Positions 22,201 to 32,699 of a stretch of DNA of 64,000 nucleotides are shown here, one piece after another. The DNA comes from Poa pratensis (lineage: Eukaryota > Streptophyta > Magnoliopsida > Poales > Poaceae): the NCBI GenBank assembly GCA_947311845.1, contig CAMZMU010000041.1, positions 119,498,100 to 119,562,099 of the forward strand. Direction: 5' to 3'. A program made the position numbers and the translations under genes. Position 1 is the stretch's first letter. Every line of letters begins with the position of its first letter. The notes under the pieces are model-generated. The model saw only the letters and a program-made list of their open reading frames with translations, was not told the origin of the DNA and searched no databases.

Positions 22201-23272
22201 TGGGTTGTGGATGAGATGGCATGGAGAAACTTCCGATCATATTTGCAGAAGGTGCCGGCTGCTGGAACTAAAATTGTAGTGATAAGCATAAGCATAGCAG
22301 GGACTTCTCAGCTCAACGCCTCAACCTATCAGGATGAAGAGTCTGTCTCAAGAAGAGTACGGGTACTACTTCAAGGCACTTGCCTTTGGAAGCATGGATC
22401 CTGATGAACATCCGAAACTGGCATCTCTTGTCATGCAACTAGCCACACTCCTACAGAGATCGTTTTTTGGCACAGACATACTTGGTGAGCTGCTCAGACT
22501 GAATTCCGAACGCGGAATTCTGGCACAGCATATTATCTAGCATAAGAGGGCTGGTCCGCGAGCACATTTCTTCCTTTGGCGCACACCCGGACGATCTTAT
22601 GGGGCGATTTTTTTATATAATTTCGCCAATGTGGCCTTGGTGGGTGGTCAAGCTGAAGGATACCTGGCATATGATTTTAGGGAGGCTGGCCCTGTGCAAA
22701 GTGAGCTGCCAAAGCCTATGCAGCACCGATACGGATACGCGTATCGGTATCGGGCCGATACAGATACGGAGATACGACATTTTGAAAAAGCGTCGATATG
22801 AGGATACGTTTTCAGAGTCTTTAAAATAAATTAATACATGTAGTATCTAGAGGTGCCAACATGATTACATAAATTATATTTGCATTTGGTGAGAGCATGA
22901 GAGAGGAGGCTGAGAAAGCAGTGTGCTGCTGGCTGACTGCGACTTGCAAGGGCTATCACCAATTCTTTAAATGCTTTATTTACCGATATGTTGCCAATAG
23001 ATATCGAACAGGTATCGTATCCAAATTGGTATCAGATACGGTATCCGACACGGACACGAGCTCCAAGCAAGGTATCCGTGCAGCGTAGGCCAAAGCTGAC
23101 ATCACAGGAGCTACTGGTGGGTGGTTGTAATCGCGTTGAAGACAAGTTTGAGGGGTTGGTATGGAGATCTCGGATTCCGGCTTACTGCGACTACATCGTT
23201 ATGAGAAGCAGAAACCACATCCTAGTGTCGGAAAGAAAAGGATCCTCTGGCCCTGAGAAAGCATCAGCATAA
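22201..23272 (+). pseudogene. NB-ARC-like gene copy 1 (truncated, split by a MITE)
   Basis: This is a partial copy of the gene at 23655-25151. Segment DEMAWRNFRSYLQKVP matches the kinase-2/RNBS-B region of the intact gene, then after a frame change EEYGYYFKALAFGSMDPDEHPKLASL, and, beyond the MITE at 22716-23088, PKLTSQELL...EDKFEGLVWRSRIPAYCDYI and a stop. The N-terminal half and P-loop are missing; the upstream 21940-22060 still resembles the leader of the intact copy, so the loss is internal. Several frame changes show it is dead. Confidence 0.85.
22716..23088. mobile_element. hAT-type MITE (373 bp) inside NB-ARC-like copy 1
   Basis: The ends are CTATGCAGCACCGATACGG and, reverse-complemented from the right, CTACGCTGCACGGATACC. 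An 8-bp duplication GCCAAAGC flanks it exactly (22708-22715 and 23089-23096), the length typical of hAT elements. Removing element plus one duplication restores alignment to 'gagctgccaaaactgtcatggcaag' of the intact gene. Its ends are rich in GATACGG/CCGTATC repeats. Confidence 0.85.
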
Positions 23273-23654
23273 ATGATAATTTGGTAAACAGCAATGCACG
23301 TAGAAATTATATATATCCCACCTTATAGCTTAATAATTAATTTTACTTTTCTTTATACTGATATATATGTGTGCGCACCTCTTAAATGTTAGATGGGGTG
23401 TGTAAAGTACAGTTACTTCAGTCCTCTATGGCGTAGAAACCTCATTAAAGGAAACTTCTACACGCTTTCTGACTAACATGCTGTGTGTGACCAATTCAAC
23501 TTGACCCGGTACGTGTTGATGACTAATTGTCATACATTTCTGGTAGGTTGCAGTCTTTATTGACCTCATTTGCCATCTCTGAAATTTCGTCTCTCTTTCT
23601 TGCAAACTAACATTTTTGTCACTTGTTCCTGTGGAGAGCAGAGTTCAGTTTGGC

Positions 23655-25151
23655 ATGGAGGTTCTGATTTCAGCAGTCGCAAGTGATCTTGTAAGCCGGT
23701 TCATCTCTTTCCTAGCACAAAATTTTGTCGCGCACACATGTGAGGAGGATGATCGTCAAAGACTGGAACGCATCTTGCTCAGGATGAACACCGTTGTCGA
23801 GGAAGCAGAGGGCCGGCACATCACAAATAGAGGAATGTTCCTGCAGCTCAAGACACTCATTGAGGGCGTGTACCTTGGGTACTACATGCTCGACAGGCTC
23901 AAGGTCCAATCTTCTGGACAAGAGAGTGTCGAAGATGATGAGGTGAGTCATCGGAGCCAATCCTTCGCCGTTTGTAACTTTAACACTGCCAAGCGCCTTC
24001 GTTTTTCTTCTATAATGAAGAACACACCAGTAGCATTTGGTACCAGGAGCACAATAAAATTGAAAAGTGTTCTTGAAAGTTTAGAAGCCAAGACTGTTGA
24101 TATGAGAGAGTTTGTCATCCTAATCGGCAGCTGCCCTCGGCTTGTTCGTCAGCCATACAATACATATCTATACATGGATAAGTGTATGTTTGGCCGCCAC
24201 ATCGAGAAAGAGCAAGTCATCAACTTCATGCTATGCGATGACAGCCATGACTGCATAAATATTAGCATTCTTCCGATCATTGGTCCACAAATAATCGGAA
24301 AGAAAACTCTCGTGCAACATGCTTGCAAGGATGAGAGGGTGCGTGATCGTTTCTCCCACATGTTTTTCTTCAAAGGAGATGATCTACAAAGCGGAGAATT
24401 TTCAGTGGTGTGCAAGGCAGCCTTAGGGAAGTGCTTGTTTGTTGTTGATTTGAGTTGGGATGTGGATGAAGCAGCGTGGACATACTTCCAATCATATCTG
24501 CAGAAGTTGCCAGGTACTGGGACAAAAATTGTAGTGATAGGCAAAGTAGAGAAAATTGCAGAATTAGGGACTGCTCAACCCATCAGGATGAAGTGTTTGC
24601 CTCAAGAAGAGTACTGGTACTACTTCAAGTCACTTGCCTTCGGAAGCATGGATCCTCATGAGCACCCAAAACTGGCATCTTTGGGCATGCGACTGGCTAC
24701 TGAGCTACATGGATCTTTTCTTTCTGCAAATATAGTTGGTGAGGTATTAAGAGATAATCCTAGTGCTAAATTTTGGTGGAACATATTATTGAGCGTAAGA
24801 GAATTATTGCATACACACTGTTCCTTTGGGGTAAACTGTGAGGTCCTTTACAAGAGAGGTTTCCCCGTTAGATCCACTAAATTGTTCTCAGCTGGCGGTC
24901 AGGCTCAAGGCTATCTGGTTTATGATTTTAGGGAGGCTGGCCCTGGGCAAAGTGAGCTGCCAAAACTGTCATGGCAAGAACTACTAAGCGGTGTTGAAGT
25001 TCCTGATGAAGACAAGTTTGATGTGTTGGCATGGAGATCCCGGATTCCACCTTACAACGACTATATAACAACTTTGGAGAAACAGAAGCCACGTCGTAAA
25101 GCCAGCAGGAAGAATCATTTGGCACGGAGGAAGCATTACCATAAATGTTAA
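23655..25151 (+). CDS. NB-ARC-like (NLR-related) protein without LRRs, intact copy
   Basis: A 498-residue open frame from the Met in GMEVLISAVASDLVSRF; the frame is open slightly upstream, but this Met fits the family start. The N-terminal part resembles the Rx-type coiled-coil region of grass NLRs. A degenerate P-loop follows in PIIGPQIIGKKTLVQHACKD (about residues 207-226; the canonical form is GxxxxGK[S/T]T), a kinase-2-like KCLFVVDLSWD, an RNBS-B-like GTKIVVIGK and a block HPKLASLGMRLATELHGSFL in place of GLPLA. There is no LRR; the protein ends in a charged family-specific tail with LSWQELLSGVEVPDEDKFDV and WRSRIPPYNDYI, then Lys/Arg-rich sequence. Grass genomes hold many such LRR-less NLR relatives; a role in immunity is inference. 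No intron is needed. It lies in a four-copy tandem cluster. Confidence 0.8.
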   Translation: MEVLISAVASDLVSRFISFLAQNFVAHTCEEDDRQRLERILLRMNTVVEEAEGRHITNRGMFLQLKTLIEGVYLGYYMLDRLKVQSSGQESVEDDEVSHRSQSFAVCNFNTAKRLRFSSIMKNTPVAFGTRSTIKLKSVLESLEAKTVDMREFVILIGSCPRLVRQPYNTYLYMDKCMFGRHIEKEQVINFMLCDDSHDCINISILPIIGPQIIGKKTLVQHACKDERVRDRFSHMFFFKGDDLQSGEFSVVCKAALGKCLFVVDLSWDVDEAAWTYFQSYLQKLPGTGTKIVVIGKVEKIAELGTAQPIRMKCLPQEEYWYYFKSLAFGSMDPHEHPKLASLGMRLATELHGSFLSANIVGEVLRDNPSAKFWWNILLSVRELLHTHCSFGVNCEVLYKRGFPVRSTKLFSAGGQAQGYLVYDFREAGPGQSELPKLSWQELLSGVEVPDEDKFDVLAWRSRIPPYNDYITTLEKQKPRRKASRKNHLARRKHYHKC

Positions 25152-25216
25152 TTTGGTAAACCTAAGTGGAAGCAATTATATCGCTATATTTGTAGTTCAA
25201 TAGGTCCTGACAATTC

Positions 25217-25621
25217 TTCACAGCACTTGCCTTTGGAAGCATGGATCCTGATGAGCACCCAAAAATGACATGTTTGGGCATGCAGATGGCTACTGAGCTG
25301 CATGGATCTTTTCTTGCTGCTAATATAGCTGGTGGGGTATCAAGAGTTAATCCTAATGCTAAATTTTTGTGCAACATATTATTGAGCGTAAGAGAACAGT
25401 ACGGACACACTGTTCCTTTGGGGTAAACTGTGAGGACCTTTACGAGAGGGATTTCCCTGTTAAATTCACTAAATTTTCCTCGGCGGGTGGTCAGGCTCAA
25501 GGCTATCTGGTTTATGATTTGAAGGAGGCTGACCGTGGGAAAAGTGTGCTACCAAAACTGTCATGGCAAGAACTACTGAGTGGTGTTGAAGTTCCTGATG
25601 AAGACAAGTTTGATGTGTTGG
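25217..25621 (+). pseudogene. NB-ARC-like gene copy 3, left part (interrupted by Copia)
   Basis: Matches the C-terminal third of the intact copy: FGSMDPDEHPKMTCLGMQMATELHGSFLAANIAG, then after a frame change HCSFGVNCEDLYERDFPVKF, GGQAQGYLVYDLKEAD and LSWQELLSGVEVPDEDKFDVL. The reading stops where the Copia LTR begins at 25622; the remaining tail is at 30849-30960. The N-terminal two thirds are absent. Confidence 0.85.
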
Positions 25622-25773
25622 TGTTGTGAGCAGGGGAGCTCACCTTGGTGATGTCCATAGCTGTCGGCGGCTGGAGCTTGCTGTTGTTCTGATTAGGTCT
25701 GGAGGAGCGTACCCCTCCTCTTCTAAGTGCTCAGCTCTCACATACATGGGCCAGGCCCAATAACGGTTCAACA
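25622..25773 (-). repeat. Copia 3' LTR (152 bp)
   Basis: Begins TGTTGTGAGCAGGGG and ends GGTTCAACA on the plus strand; same length as the partner at 30692. Unusually short for a plant LTR. On the minus strand it is preceded by the polypurine tract. Confidence 0.95.
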
Positions 25774-25785
25774 CTCCCCCTCAAG
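25774..25785 (-). other. Copia polypurine tract
   Basis: CTTGAGGGGGAG on the minus strand directly abuts the 3' LTR, the site where plus-strand DNA synthesis is primed. Confidence 0.8.
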
Positions 25786-27715
25786 ATGGATGGTAGATGT
25801 CGATCAACCCCATCTTGTCACATGCCAAGTTACATTCCTTTGATCCCAAACCCTTTGTCAAGCAGTCTGCAAACTGCTGCTGAGAGCAAACATGACTAAG
25901 ACTGATGATTCCAGCATCGAGTTTCTCCTTAATGAAGAAGCGATCAATTTCCACATGTTTTGTCCTGTCATGTTGAACTGGATTATTTGCAATACTTATA
26001 GCTGATTGATTGTCACACCACACTCGCAAGGGGCCCTTCCTCAGAAGTTTCAACTCGCCCAGAAGGTGCTTTACCCAGAGCATCTCACTCAACCCATGAG
26101 ATATGGCTCTATACTCAGCTTCCGCTGTTGATCTAGACACAACAGACTGTTTCTTGCTTCTCCAAGACACTAAATTTCCCCCCACAAACACACAATAGCC
26201 TGCTGTTGATCTTCTATCATCTTGACAATCAGCCCAGCTTGAGTCACTATAGCCATCCACTTCAAGATGTCCATTCTTTGCAAACCACAACCCTTTTCCT
26301 AGAGTCCCCTTCAGGTATCTCAAGATTCCGTGCACTATATCAAGATGCCCACTTCTTGGTTCATGCATGTATATGCTCACTACGCCCACGGCGTATGTAA
26401 TGTCAGGCCTAGTGTGACACAAATATAATAACCTTCCAACCAGTTTCTGATAATCTTCCTTGTTCACTAGCTCACCTGATTGTGCTGTTACTTGATGATT
26501 TTGCTCAATTGGAGTGGGGGCTGCACGACACCCCATCATGCCCATGTCGCTCAAGAGATCTAAGGTGTATTTCCGTTGGCACAAAGATATCCCCTTCTCT
26601 GTTCAGGCCACTTCTATACCAAGAAAGTATTTTAGATTGCCCAAATCTTTTACCTCAAACTCCTTACTCAGACACTCCTTCAGCCTCTTGATTTCTCCTT
26701 GATCATCTCCAGTGATGATTATGTCATCTACATAAACTGCAAGAATGGTGATTTTCTGATCAGAGTGTCTGTAGAACACCGTGTGATCACCATTGCATTG
26801 ACCATAACCCATACCACAAACAACACGTTTGAACCTATCGAACCATGCCCTTGGTGATTGCTTCAGACCATACAAGGATTTCTTCAGCCTGCATACTTTC
26901 CCTGTGGTCTCTGAGGTACCAAAGCATGGTGGCATCTCCATGTAGACTTCTTCCTTTAGGTCACCATGCAGAAATGCGTTCTTAACATCTAGTTGATGCA
27001 ACTTCCACCCGAAGTTAGTAGCACAAGAAACCAAAATCCTTACTGTGTTCATCTTTGCCACTGGGGCAAACGTCTCATCATAGTCAATGCCATACGTCTG
27101 ACTGAACCCTCGAGCGACCAATCTAGCCTTATATCGTTCTACCTTCCCTTCTAGATTTTGCTTCACATTATAAATCCATTTGCAACTCACAGCTTTCTTC
27201 TCTGTTGGCAATGTGGTTAGTACCCATGTCTTGTTTTTCTTTAGTGCTTCCAACTCCTCTATCATCGCAGCACGCCACTTCGGATCTTGCTTTGCACTCC
27301 TCCAATCCTTTGGGACAGACGCGGATTGCAGAGATGCAACAAAGGCTTTGTAGGAAGGAGACAAAGCCTCATACGACACAAAATTTCCAATATCATGATC
27401 ATCCCGTATATTTTGTAGTGACTTCTTTGCCACTATAGTATCTTGCTCATCCCTGTATTTTTCAGGGGGCCTTCCTGCCTTAGCTCGTGGTTCTTTCCTC
27501 AAAGCAATAGGAAGATCCACAGTATCACATGAGCTAGCATCACTGCCTTGCTGCTCCCCCTGCACATATGCCTGCTGTCCCGCAGTGTCAGATGAGCTTG
27601 TATCACTGTCTTGATGCTCCTCCTGGATAGGTGGCTGCCTTCTAGAGTACACGCGGAGATTTGTATCACTGTCTTGATGCTCCCCCTGCACAGGTGGCTG
27701 CCTTCTAGAGTACAC
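25781..27715 (-). pseudogene. Copia reverse transcriptase and RNase H, one in-frame stop
   Basis: Reverse transcriptase segments are KKNKTWVLTTLP, KWIYNVKQNLEGKVERYKAR, LHQLDVKNAFLHGDLKEEVY and the catalytic YVDDIIITG. RNase H shows DSSWADCQDDRRSTAGYC and STAEAEYRAISHGLSEMLWV. Both parts are in one frame (27715 to 25781), separated only by a TGA at about 26600 between LGIEVA and TEKGISLCQRKY, where related elements carry Arg; a CGA to TGA change would explain it. The frame also matches the integrase part upstream, so this was one polyprotein. Confidence 0.95.
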
Positions 27716-27725
27716 GCAGAGATTC
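27595..27725 (-). repeat. Tandem ~63-bp duplication in the integrase-RT linker
   Basis: On the minus strand VYSRRQPPVQGEHQDSDTNL is followed directly by VYSRRQPPIQEEHQDSDTSS, and a third, weaker unit (AYVQGEQQGSDASS) follows. The region lies between integrase and reverse transcriptase, where Copia polyproteins tolerate length change. Confidence 0.8.
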
Positions 27726-27760
27726 TGCGGCCAACGATCTCGAACAGGAACAGGAACCTA

Positions 27761-27958
27761 GAGAGAACCAATTTGAATTGTACCCACTGTTGGCTGAATC
27801 TGAACCTGCACATCATCATCAGTGTTAGTACCCACTGAATCACCCTGAGTACGTGATACAACATTCTCCCCCTCATGACCATCTTGCACAGAGTGTAGGT
27901 GGTCAAGTTCTGCAAATAACATACTCAGATCAGTTGGTTCACCATAGAATGGTTCAGA
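27761..27958 (-). repeat. 198-bp direct repeat, copy next to reverse transcriptase
   Basis: Appears identical to 28898-29095. It encodes the end of the integrase linker (SEPFYGEPTDLSMLFAELDH...). The two copies bracket the inverted gag block exactly. Confidence 0.9.
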
Positions 27959-28897
27959 GTCGCTGTGTGCAGGAGAAGGAGCAGGGGCTGCGCTGCTGTT
28001 TCTGCAGGAGAAGAGGAAGTTGCTGCTGTGTGCAGCTGTCCAGTGAGGAAGTAGCCGATGTGTGCTGCTGCAGAAGGGTTTAGGACGGTTGCTGTGTGTC
28101 GCTGCGAAGATGGCTGAGCAAAAGATCCTGGCTGAGGCTCTCGAGAAGCTCACGATGTTCCTCACCTCCAAGACGGATGGCTCAAGCTCGGGAGTAGTTG
28201 TTCCTAGGCAGGAAGTGGTCCAGAAGATCGATTTGCCACCCACTGAAATTAAGTTAGAGGGTGTTACCAACTATCTGAGTTGGTCCCGGAGGGCAATGTT
28301 GGCTGTGGAGCAGAAGGACCTTGATGGGCACTTGGTTGGTACCATTGGAGTACCAGAGGACAAGATTAGTGTGGAGGGGAAGAAGTGGAAGGCCATCAAC
28401 TCTTTGCTTGTTGGATGGCTATTGAATTCGGTGGTGCCCTCCATTGCTCGCTCCGTGGAGGGGCTAACCACAGCCGCGGAGATCTGGAAAACCTTGTCTA
28501 CGCAATACTCCGGCAAGGGCATTGTCATGCTCATTGCTCAGATTGATGGAAAGATTCACCGTCTTCGTCAAGGTGAAATGTCAGTGATGGCATATCTGGC
28601 AGAGCTGCAGGCTTTGTGGGCAGATCAGGATAACTGTGACCCTCTCGAACTCTATGACGTAGCCAGCATCGAGTCAGGGCATAGGTGGATGGCACGCAGG
28701 CGTGTGCTAAAACTATTAGATGGGCTCGATCGTCGTTTTGATGGCAGGAAGGCTTCCCTGATGCATCAAACTTCCCTGCCTACTATTGATGAGGCTATTG
28801 CAGCAATGACTCAAGAGGAAGTGCGCCTATCTCTTGAGAAAGCAGATGAGAAGGTTGTGCCGACTCTGACGTTTGCAGTCACTGAGCGTAGGGAATG
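27959..28897 (+). CDS. Copia gag with leader, in inverted orientation (partial)
   Basis: The plus strand, opposite to pol, holds a leader and an ATG at 28110 (MAEQKILAEALEKL). The gag then follows: YLSWSRRAMLAVEQKDLDGHL, GWLLNSVVPSIARSVEGLTTA, IWKTLSTQYSGKG and LLDGLDRRFDGRKASL, the UBN2/gag-polypeptide pattern of Copia elements. It stops at TERREWR, just before where a zinc knuckle would follow. The zinc knuckle is still in its proper place next to the primer-binding site at about 30640-30670. Thus the missing N-terminal gag of this element and this block are complementary: the block was moved and flipped. Confidence 0.9.
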
Positions 28898-29095
28898 GAG
28901 AGAACCAATTTGAATTGTACCCACTGTTGGCTGAATCTGAACCTGCACATCATCATCAGTGTTAGTACCCACTGAATCACCCTGAGTACGTGATACAACA
29001 TTCTCCCCCTCATGACCATCTTGCACAGAGTGTAGGTGGTCAAGTTCTGCAAATAACATACTCAGATCAGTTGGTTCACCATAGAATGGTTCAGA
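28898..29095 (-). repeat. 198-bp direct repeat, copy next to integrase
   Basis: Identical by eye to 27761-27958. On this side the sequence continues without break into integrase (TFRESEPFYGEP), so this is probably the original copy. Confidence 0.9.
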
Positions 29096-30676
29096 TTCCC
29101 TGAAGGTGACATCCATACTTACAAACATACGCTTTGCAGAGGGGCTCCAACACTTATACCCTTGCTGACTGGATGAATAACCCATAAACACACATTTCAA
29201 TGCCCGTGGGTCTAACTTCCCAATAGATGGCCTATGATCCCGAACAAAACAAGTACTTCCAAATAACTTTGGAGGGACAACAAACTTATTTTCTCCAAAC
29301 AGCAACTCACATGGGGATTTCATGCCTAGAATCCTGGAAGGGGTTCTGTTGATCAAGTATGTGGCTGTCATGACAGCTTCACTCCACAAGAACTTAGGAA
29401 CATTCATGGTATACATCAACGAGCGAGCTACTTCCAAAACATGGCGATTTTTGCGCTCCGCCACACCATTTTGTGGAGGAGTATCTGGGCAGGATGTTTG
29501 ATGAAGAATTCCCTGGGTAGACAAGAAGGACCCAAAGTTGGTGTTCACATACTCGGTGCCATTGTCAGTCCTGATCACCTGCACTTGCACCTGAAACTGG
29601 TTCTTCACATATGCATGAAAGTTCTGAAAACAGTTAAACACCTCATCCTTATGGCGCATCAAGTAAACCCACGTCATACGAGAATAGCAGTCAATGAAGG
29701 TAACAAAGTACTTCATTCCATTAACTGACACCACTGGACATGTCCATACATCTGAATGAATAAGCATAAAAGGAGATATACTCCTCAGCCCCTTACTGAC
29801 ATACAAGGCTCTTGTGTGCTTAGCATATTCGCAAGCATCACATGACAACTTGTCCTTGCTTATTCCACACATAACATCAGGAAATATTCTACTCATCTTA
29901 TCAAAAGATACATGCCCCATCCTACAGTGATGGATCATCGCACGCTTCTCCTTGTCCTCCATGGTTGCAGCATACATCAAATCCGGTTGCACACCCTTGT
30001 CCATGTACCAAAGTCCTCTAAGCCTGGTGCCAGTCCCAACCATCTGCCTCGTCTGTCGCTCCTGAATCAGGCAACCGAACTTGTCAAAAATCACACTACA
30101 GTCAATTTGATCAATCAGTGCACTTAAAGATGCCAAATTGACAGGAAACGCTGGCACATGCAAAACCGAGGATAGAGAGATGTTGGGAGTACACTTGACT
30201 ATACCAACCCCGGCAACAGGCTGTTTTGTACCATCAGCAGTTTGAATGGTACCCTTGTGGGTGGAAGGATGTTTACTGTAAGACTCAAACACAGAGAATT
30301 TACCCCCAACATGCTTAGAGGCACCGGAGTCTAGAACCCATTTTGTATCAATTTCATTAGCAGCAAGAGATGCCCTTGCAAAATTACCTTCATTCGTGGA
30401 GACCAAGTGAGCAAAGTCTCCATAGGTGGCATCATCTACTTTTGGGCCCTTTGGCGCCCCATTGTCTTCTTCAACTACCATGTGTGCCTTCTGACCCCCT
30501 GAGTATCCAGAATATCCACCTCTGCCTCTAGCAATCTGACCCCCTGAGTATCCACCTCTGCTTCCAGACGTCCTGCTGCCTCCCCCTCTATAATATCCCC
30601 TGCATCTGCCACGAGTTGGACAGTTCCACTTCAAGTGACCTGGCTCCCCACAGGTAAAACAGTCCCTTCGTCGCCC
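28898..30676 (-). pseudogene. Copia gag zinc knuckle, protease and integrase
   Basis: From right to left on the minus strand: zinc knuckle CFTCGEPGHLKWNC (intact CCHC), Gly/Arg-rich linker, protease KWVLDSGASKHVGG, the integrase zinc-binding part (HHCRMGHVSFDKM...CDACEYAKH), and the catalytic core FVTFIDCYSRMTWVY, IRTDNGTEYVN and PPQNGVAERKNRHVLEVARS (D, D, E present). No stop interrupts this frame. It lacks a gag N-terminus upstream, since the zinc knuckle starts only about a dozen bases after the primer-binding site. Confidence 0.95.
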
Positions 30677-30679
30677 TGC

Positions 30680-30691
30680 GCTCTGATACCA
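30680..30691 (-). other. Copia primer-binding site, tRNA-iMet
   Basis: TGGTATCAGAGC on the minus strand directly abuts the 5' LTR, the exact complement of the initiator tRNA-Met 3' end used by most plant Copia elements. Confidence 0.95.
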
Positions 30692-30843
30692 TGTTGTGAG
30701 CAGGGGAGCTCACCTTGGTGATGTCCATAGCTGCCGGCGGCTGGAGCTTGCTGTTGTTCTGATTAGGTCTGGAGGAGCGTACCCCTCCTCTTCTAAGTGC
30801 TCAGCTCTCACATACATGGGCCAGGCCCAATAACGGTTCAACA
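30692..30843 (-). repeat. Copia 5' LTR (152 bp)
   Basis: Matches 25622-25773 except one visible substitution (agctgCcggcgg versus agctgTcggcgg). Confidence 0.95.
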
Positions 30844-30960
30844 GTTGGCATGGAGATCCTGAATTCCGCCTTACAGCGACTACATAATTATTTTTGTGAG
30901 ACAGAGGTCATGCCGTAAAGCCAGCAGGCACGGATGAAACATCAGAATAAATGTTAATTT
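30844..30960 (+). pseudogene. NB-ARC-like gene copy 3, tail after the Copia insertion
   Basis: Continues the copy cut at 25621: 'ttggcatggagatcc...cgccttacagcgactacataatt...cgtaaagccagcagg' aligns with the tail of the intact copy (LAWRSRIPPYNDYI...RRKASRK), with frame changes. The GTTGG duplication at its left edge proves the junction. Confidence 0.85.
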
Positions 30961-31324
30961 TACTAGAATAAGTGCGGAGGCGTTATATCCCTGTCTTTTT
31001 TATAGTTCAACAGGTCACTACTCTAATGCTGTTTTCTCTTTTCGAAAATGGATGTGCTTTGTTACCTCTAGCACTCTTGTTTACTGAGGCTATAGCTGTA
31101 TGTAACTTCCCTTGTTAGTTTGGATATAAGCAATGACAGTTACTGGTTGCTACTTTAAGTTTGAATTTTGATATTTTGCTAATTGGAGGCTCATTTGAAT
31201 CCTGAGAAACTCAAAACAAAAACAGGGCCGTATCTAAGAAACTGAGGGTCCTGTATGGACTTTAATCAGGCCCACATTTATCTGAACTAAAGCCAGTTGC
31301 CACAGTGTTCAAATGGTTTTTGGA

Positions 31325-31455
31325 TGCCGATGAGGCACTTGTTTGTTGTTGATTTCATCTGTGATGCGGATGAGGCAGGTTCCAATCATATTTGATGAAG
31401 TTACCAGGTACTGAGATAAAAATTCTAGTGATGGACAGAGCAGAGAAAGTTGCTA
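31325..31455 (+). pseudogene. NB-ARC-like gene copy 4 fragment
   Basis: 'cacttgtttgttgttgatttcatctgtgatgcggatgaggcaggttccaatcatatttgatgaagttaccaggtactgagataaaaat' parallels the kinase-2/RNBS-B part of the intact copy (CLFVVDLSWDVDEAAW...SYLQKLPGTGTKIVV). It has an in-frame stop and a deletion, and about 130 bp survive. Confidence 0.75.
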
Positions 31456-32690
31456 ACTCCTTACAGGCGTGGCGTGCAGCCTGCCAGTAGCGGAGTACTA
31501 GTAGGACTACCAGTAATTAGAGCCATTTGTAAAACAGGTGTTGCTCTGGTGCTAATCAGTATCTTGGGTTTCCTTGCCTTCCTACGATGTTCCGACAATA
31601 CAAACACCAAAGGAAACGGCTACTTGGGCAATCCTTAATAATGCACCCAAACTAATGCGCCTTTCCAGTTTCCATGGCGTATTCTTGAAAACAAACTAAT
31701 GCGGCTTCATTTTTCAAGTGGACAAAAAAGACAGTGTTACATCTCATAAATCTTTAGTTGCCAATGGCTCAGTCAAGCATGAAACAAAAATCAAATGCAA
31801 TAAACCAGAACACAAACTTGAAGCATATAGATCTTCAGGTCAAAATTACAAACAAGTGTGAAGACAAATAATACTAGCTAACCATGTTGACTTGCCCTTC
31901 TTTTAATTTGACATCCCAGAACACACAGAGGTAACCAGCTCGGCAAGATTTAACAACCAGTCAGTTGGCAACACTCAACTCCAAAAACCATGGCCACACC
32001 ACTATCAGTAGCACCATCTAAAATTATATAAACGCACAGAATTTACAACCATGCAAACCTGTGCAAGTGGGTTTGGAAATGTCTAATTAAAGATCTACAC
32101 AAAATTAAAGAACATAATCCCATGTATTCCATTAAGAGTTGTCCACCACAAAATGCCCCACAAGCCATCTGCGTGGCTCCTCCTTGGCTCAGAAGGCGTT
32201 GCGCAGGCAGCTTGAGTTTATCATGTGCTTGAAGCACTGCTTCTTAGCCCCTCACCTATAGAAGTCGCTTTCATTGCTGCAGAAATGCCAAAATTTTGAA
32301 AATAAATCAGCTTGTTGATTATCCACTTTGCCCTAAATGGGCCTTTGTTTCTCACCAACCGCAAGAACCAAGAAATTGCCACAAATCCAAAGTGCAAGAA
32401 TTAGAGATCCACGGTTTCCCAAGGTAACAGCCACTACCACGAACCCACAAAATCATTAAAAGGGAATCACAATAGAAACACATATCTTGCTTGTGCACAG
32501 ATATCATCGTGCAAAGTTCTTTTTAGATGAACCTGTTATGAATGATGCCCATCCGATTTTTATTAAAACATACTGTACTTGCAAACATTTTAAGCTCAAA
32601 TCCATTATTCATATTTTATACGTGTTAGTAGAAATAAATACTAAGTAGTAACATAAAACTTACAACCTTGACATTGCCAACAACAGTTCA
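31456..32690. other. Intergenic DNA between the NB-ARC-like cluster and the F-box relic
   Basis: AT-rich, no recognisable gene; small open frames at 31450-31638 and 32043-32237 have no family resemblance. Confidence 0.4.
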
Positions 32691-32699
32691 TCAAGGATG

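Larger units (their letters stand above)
25622..30843 (-). mobile_element. Copia LTR retrotransposon, 5.2 kb, with gag inverted inside pol
   Basis: Two 152-bp LTRs (25622-25773, 30692-30843) differ at one visible base. A 5-bp duplication GTTGG flanks the element (25617-25621 and 30844-30848). On the minus strand the order is LTR, tRNA-iMet primer site, gag zinc knuckle, protease, integrase, a 198-bp direct repeat, an inverted leader-plus-gag block, the same repeat, reverse transcriptase, RNase H, polypurine tract, LTR. The internal rearrangement and one in-frame stop make it defective. It inserted in NB-ARC-like copy 3. Protease-integrase-RT-RNase H order identifies Copia. Confidence 0.95.
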
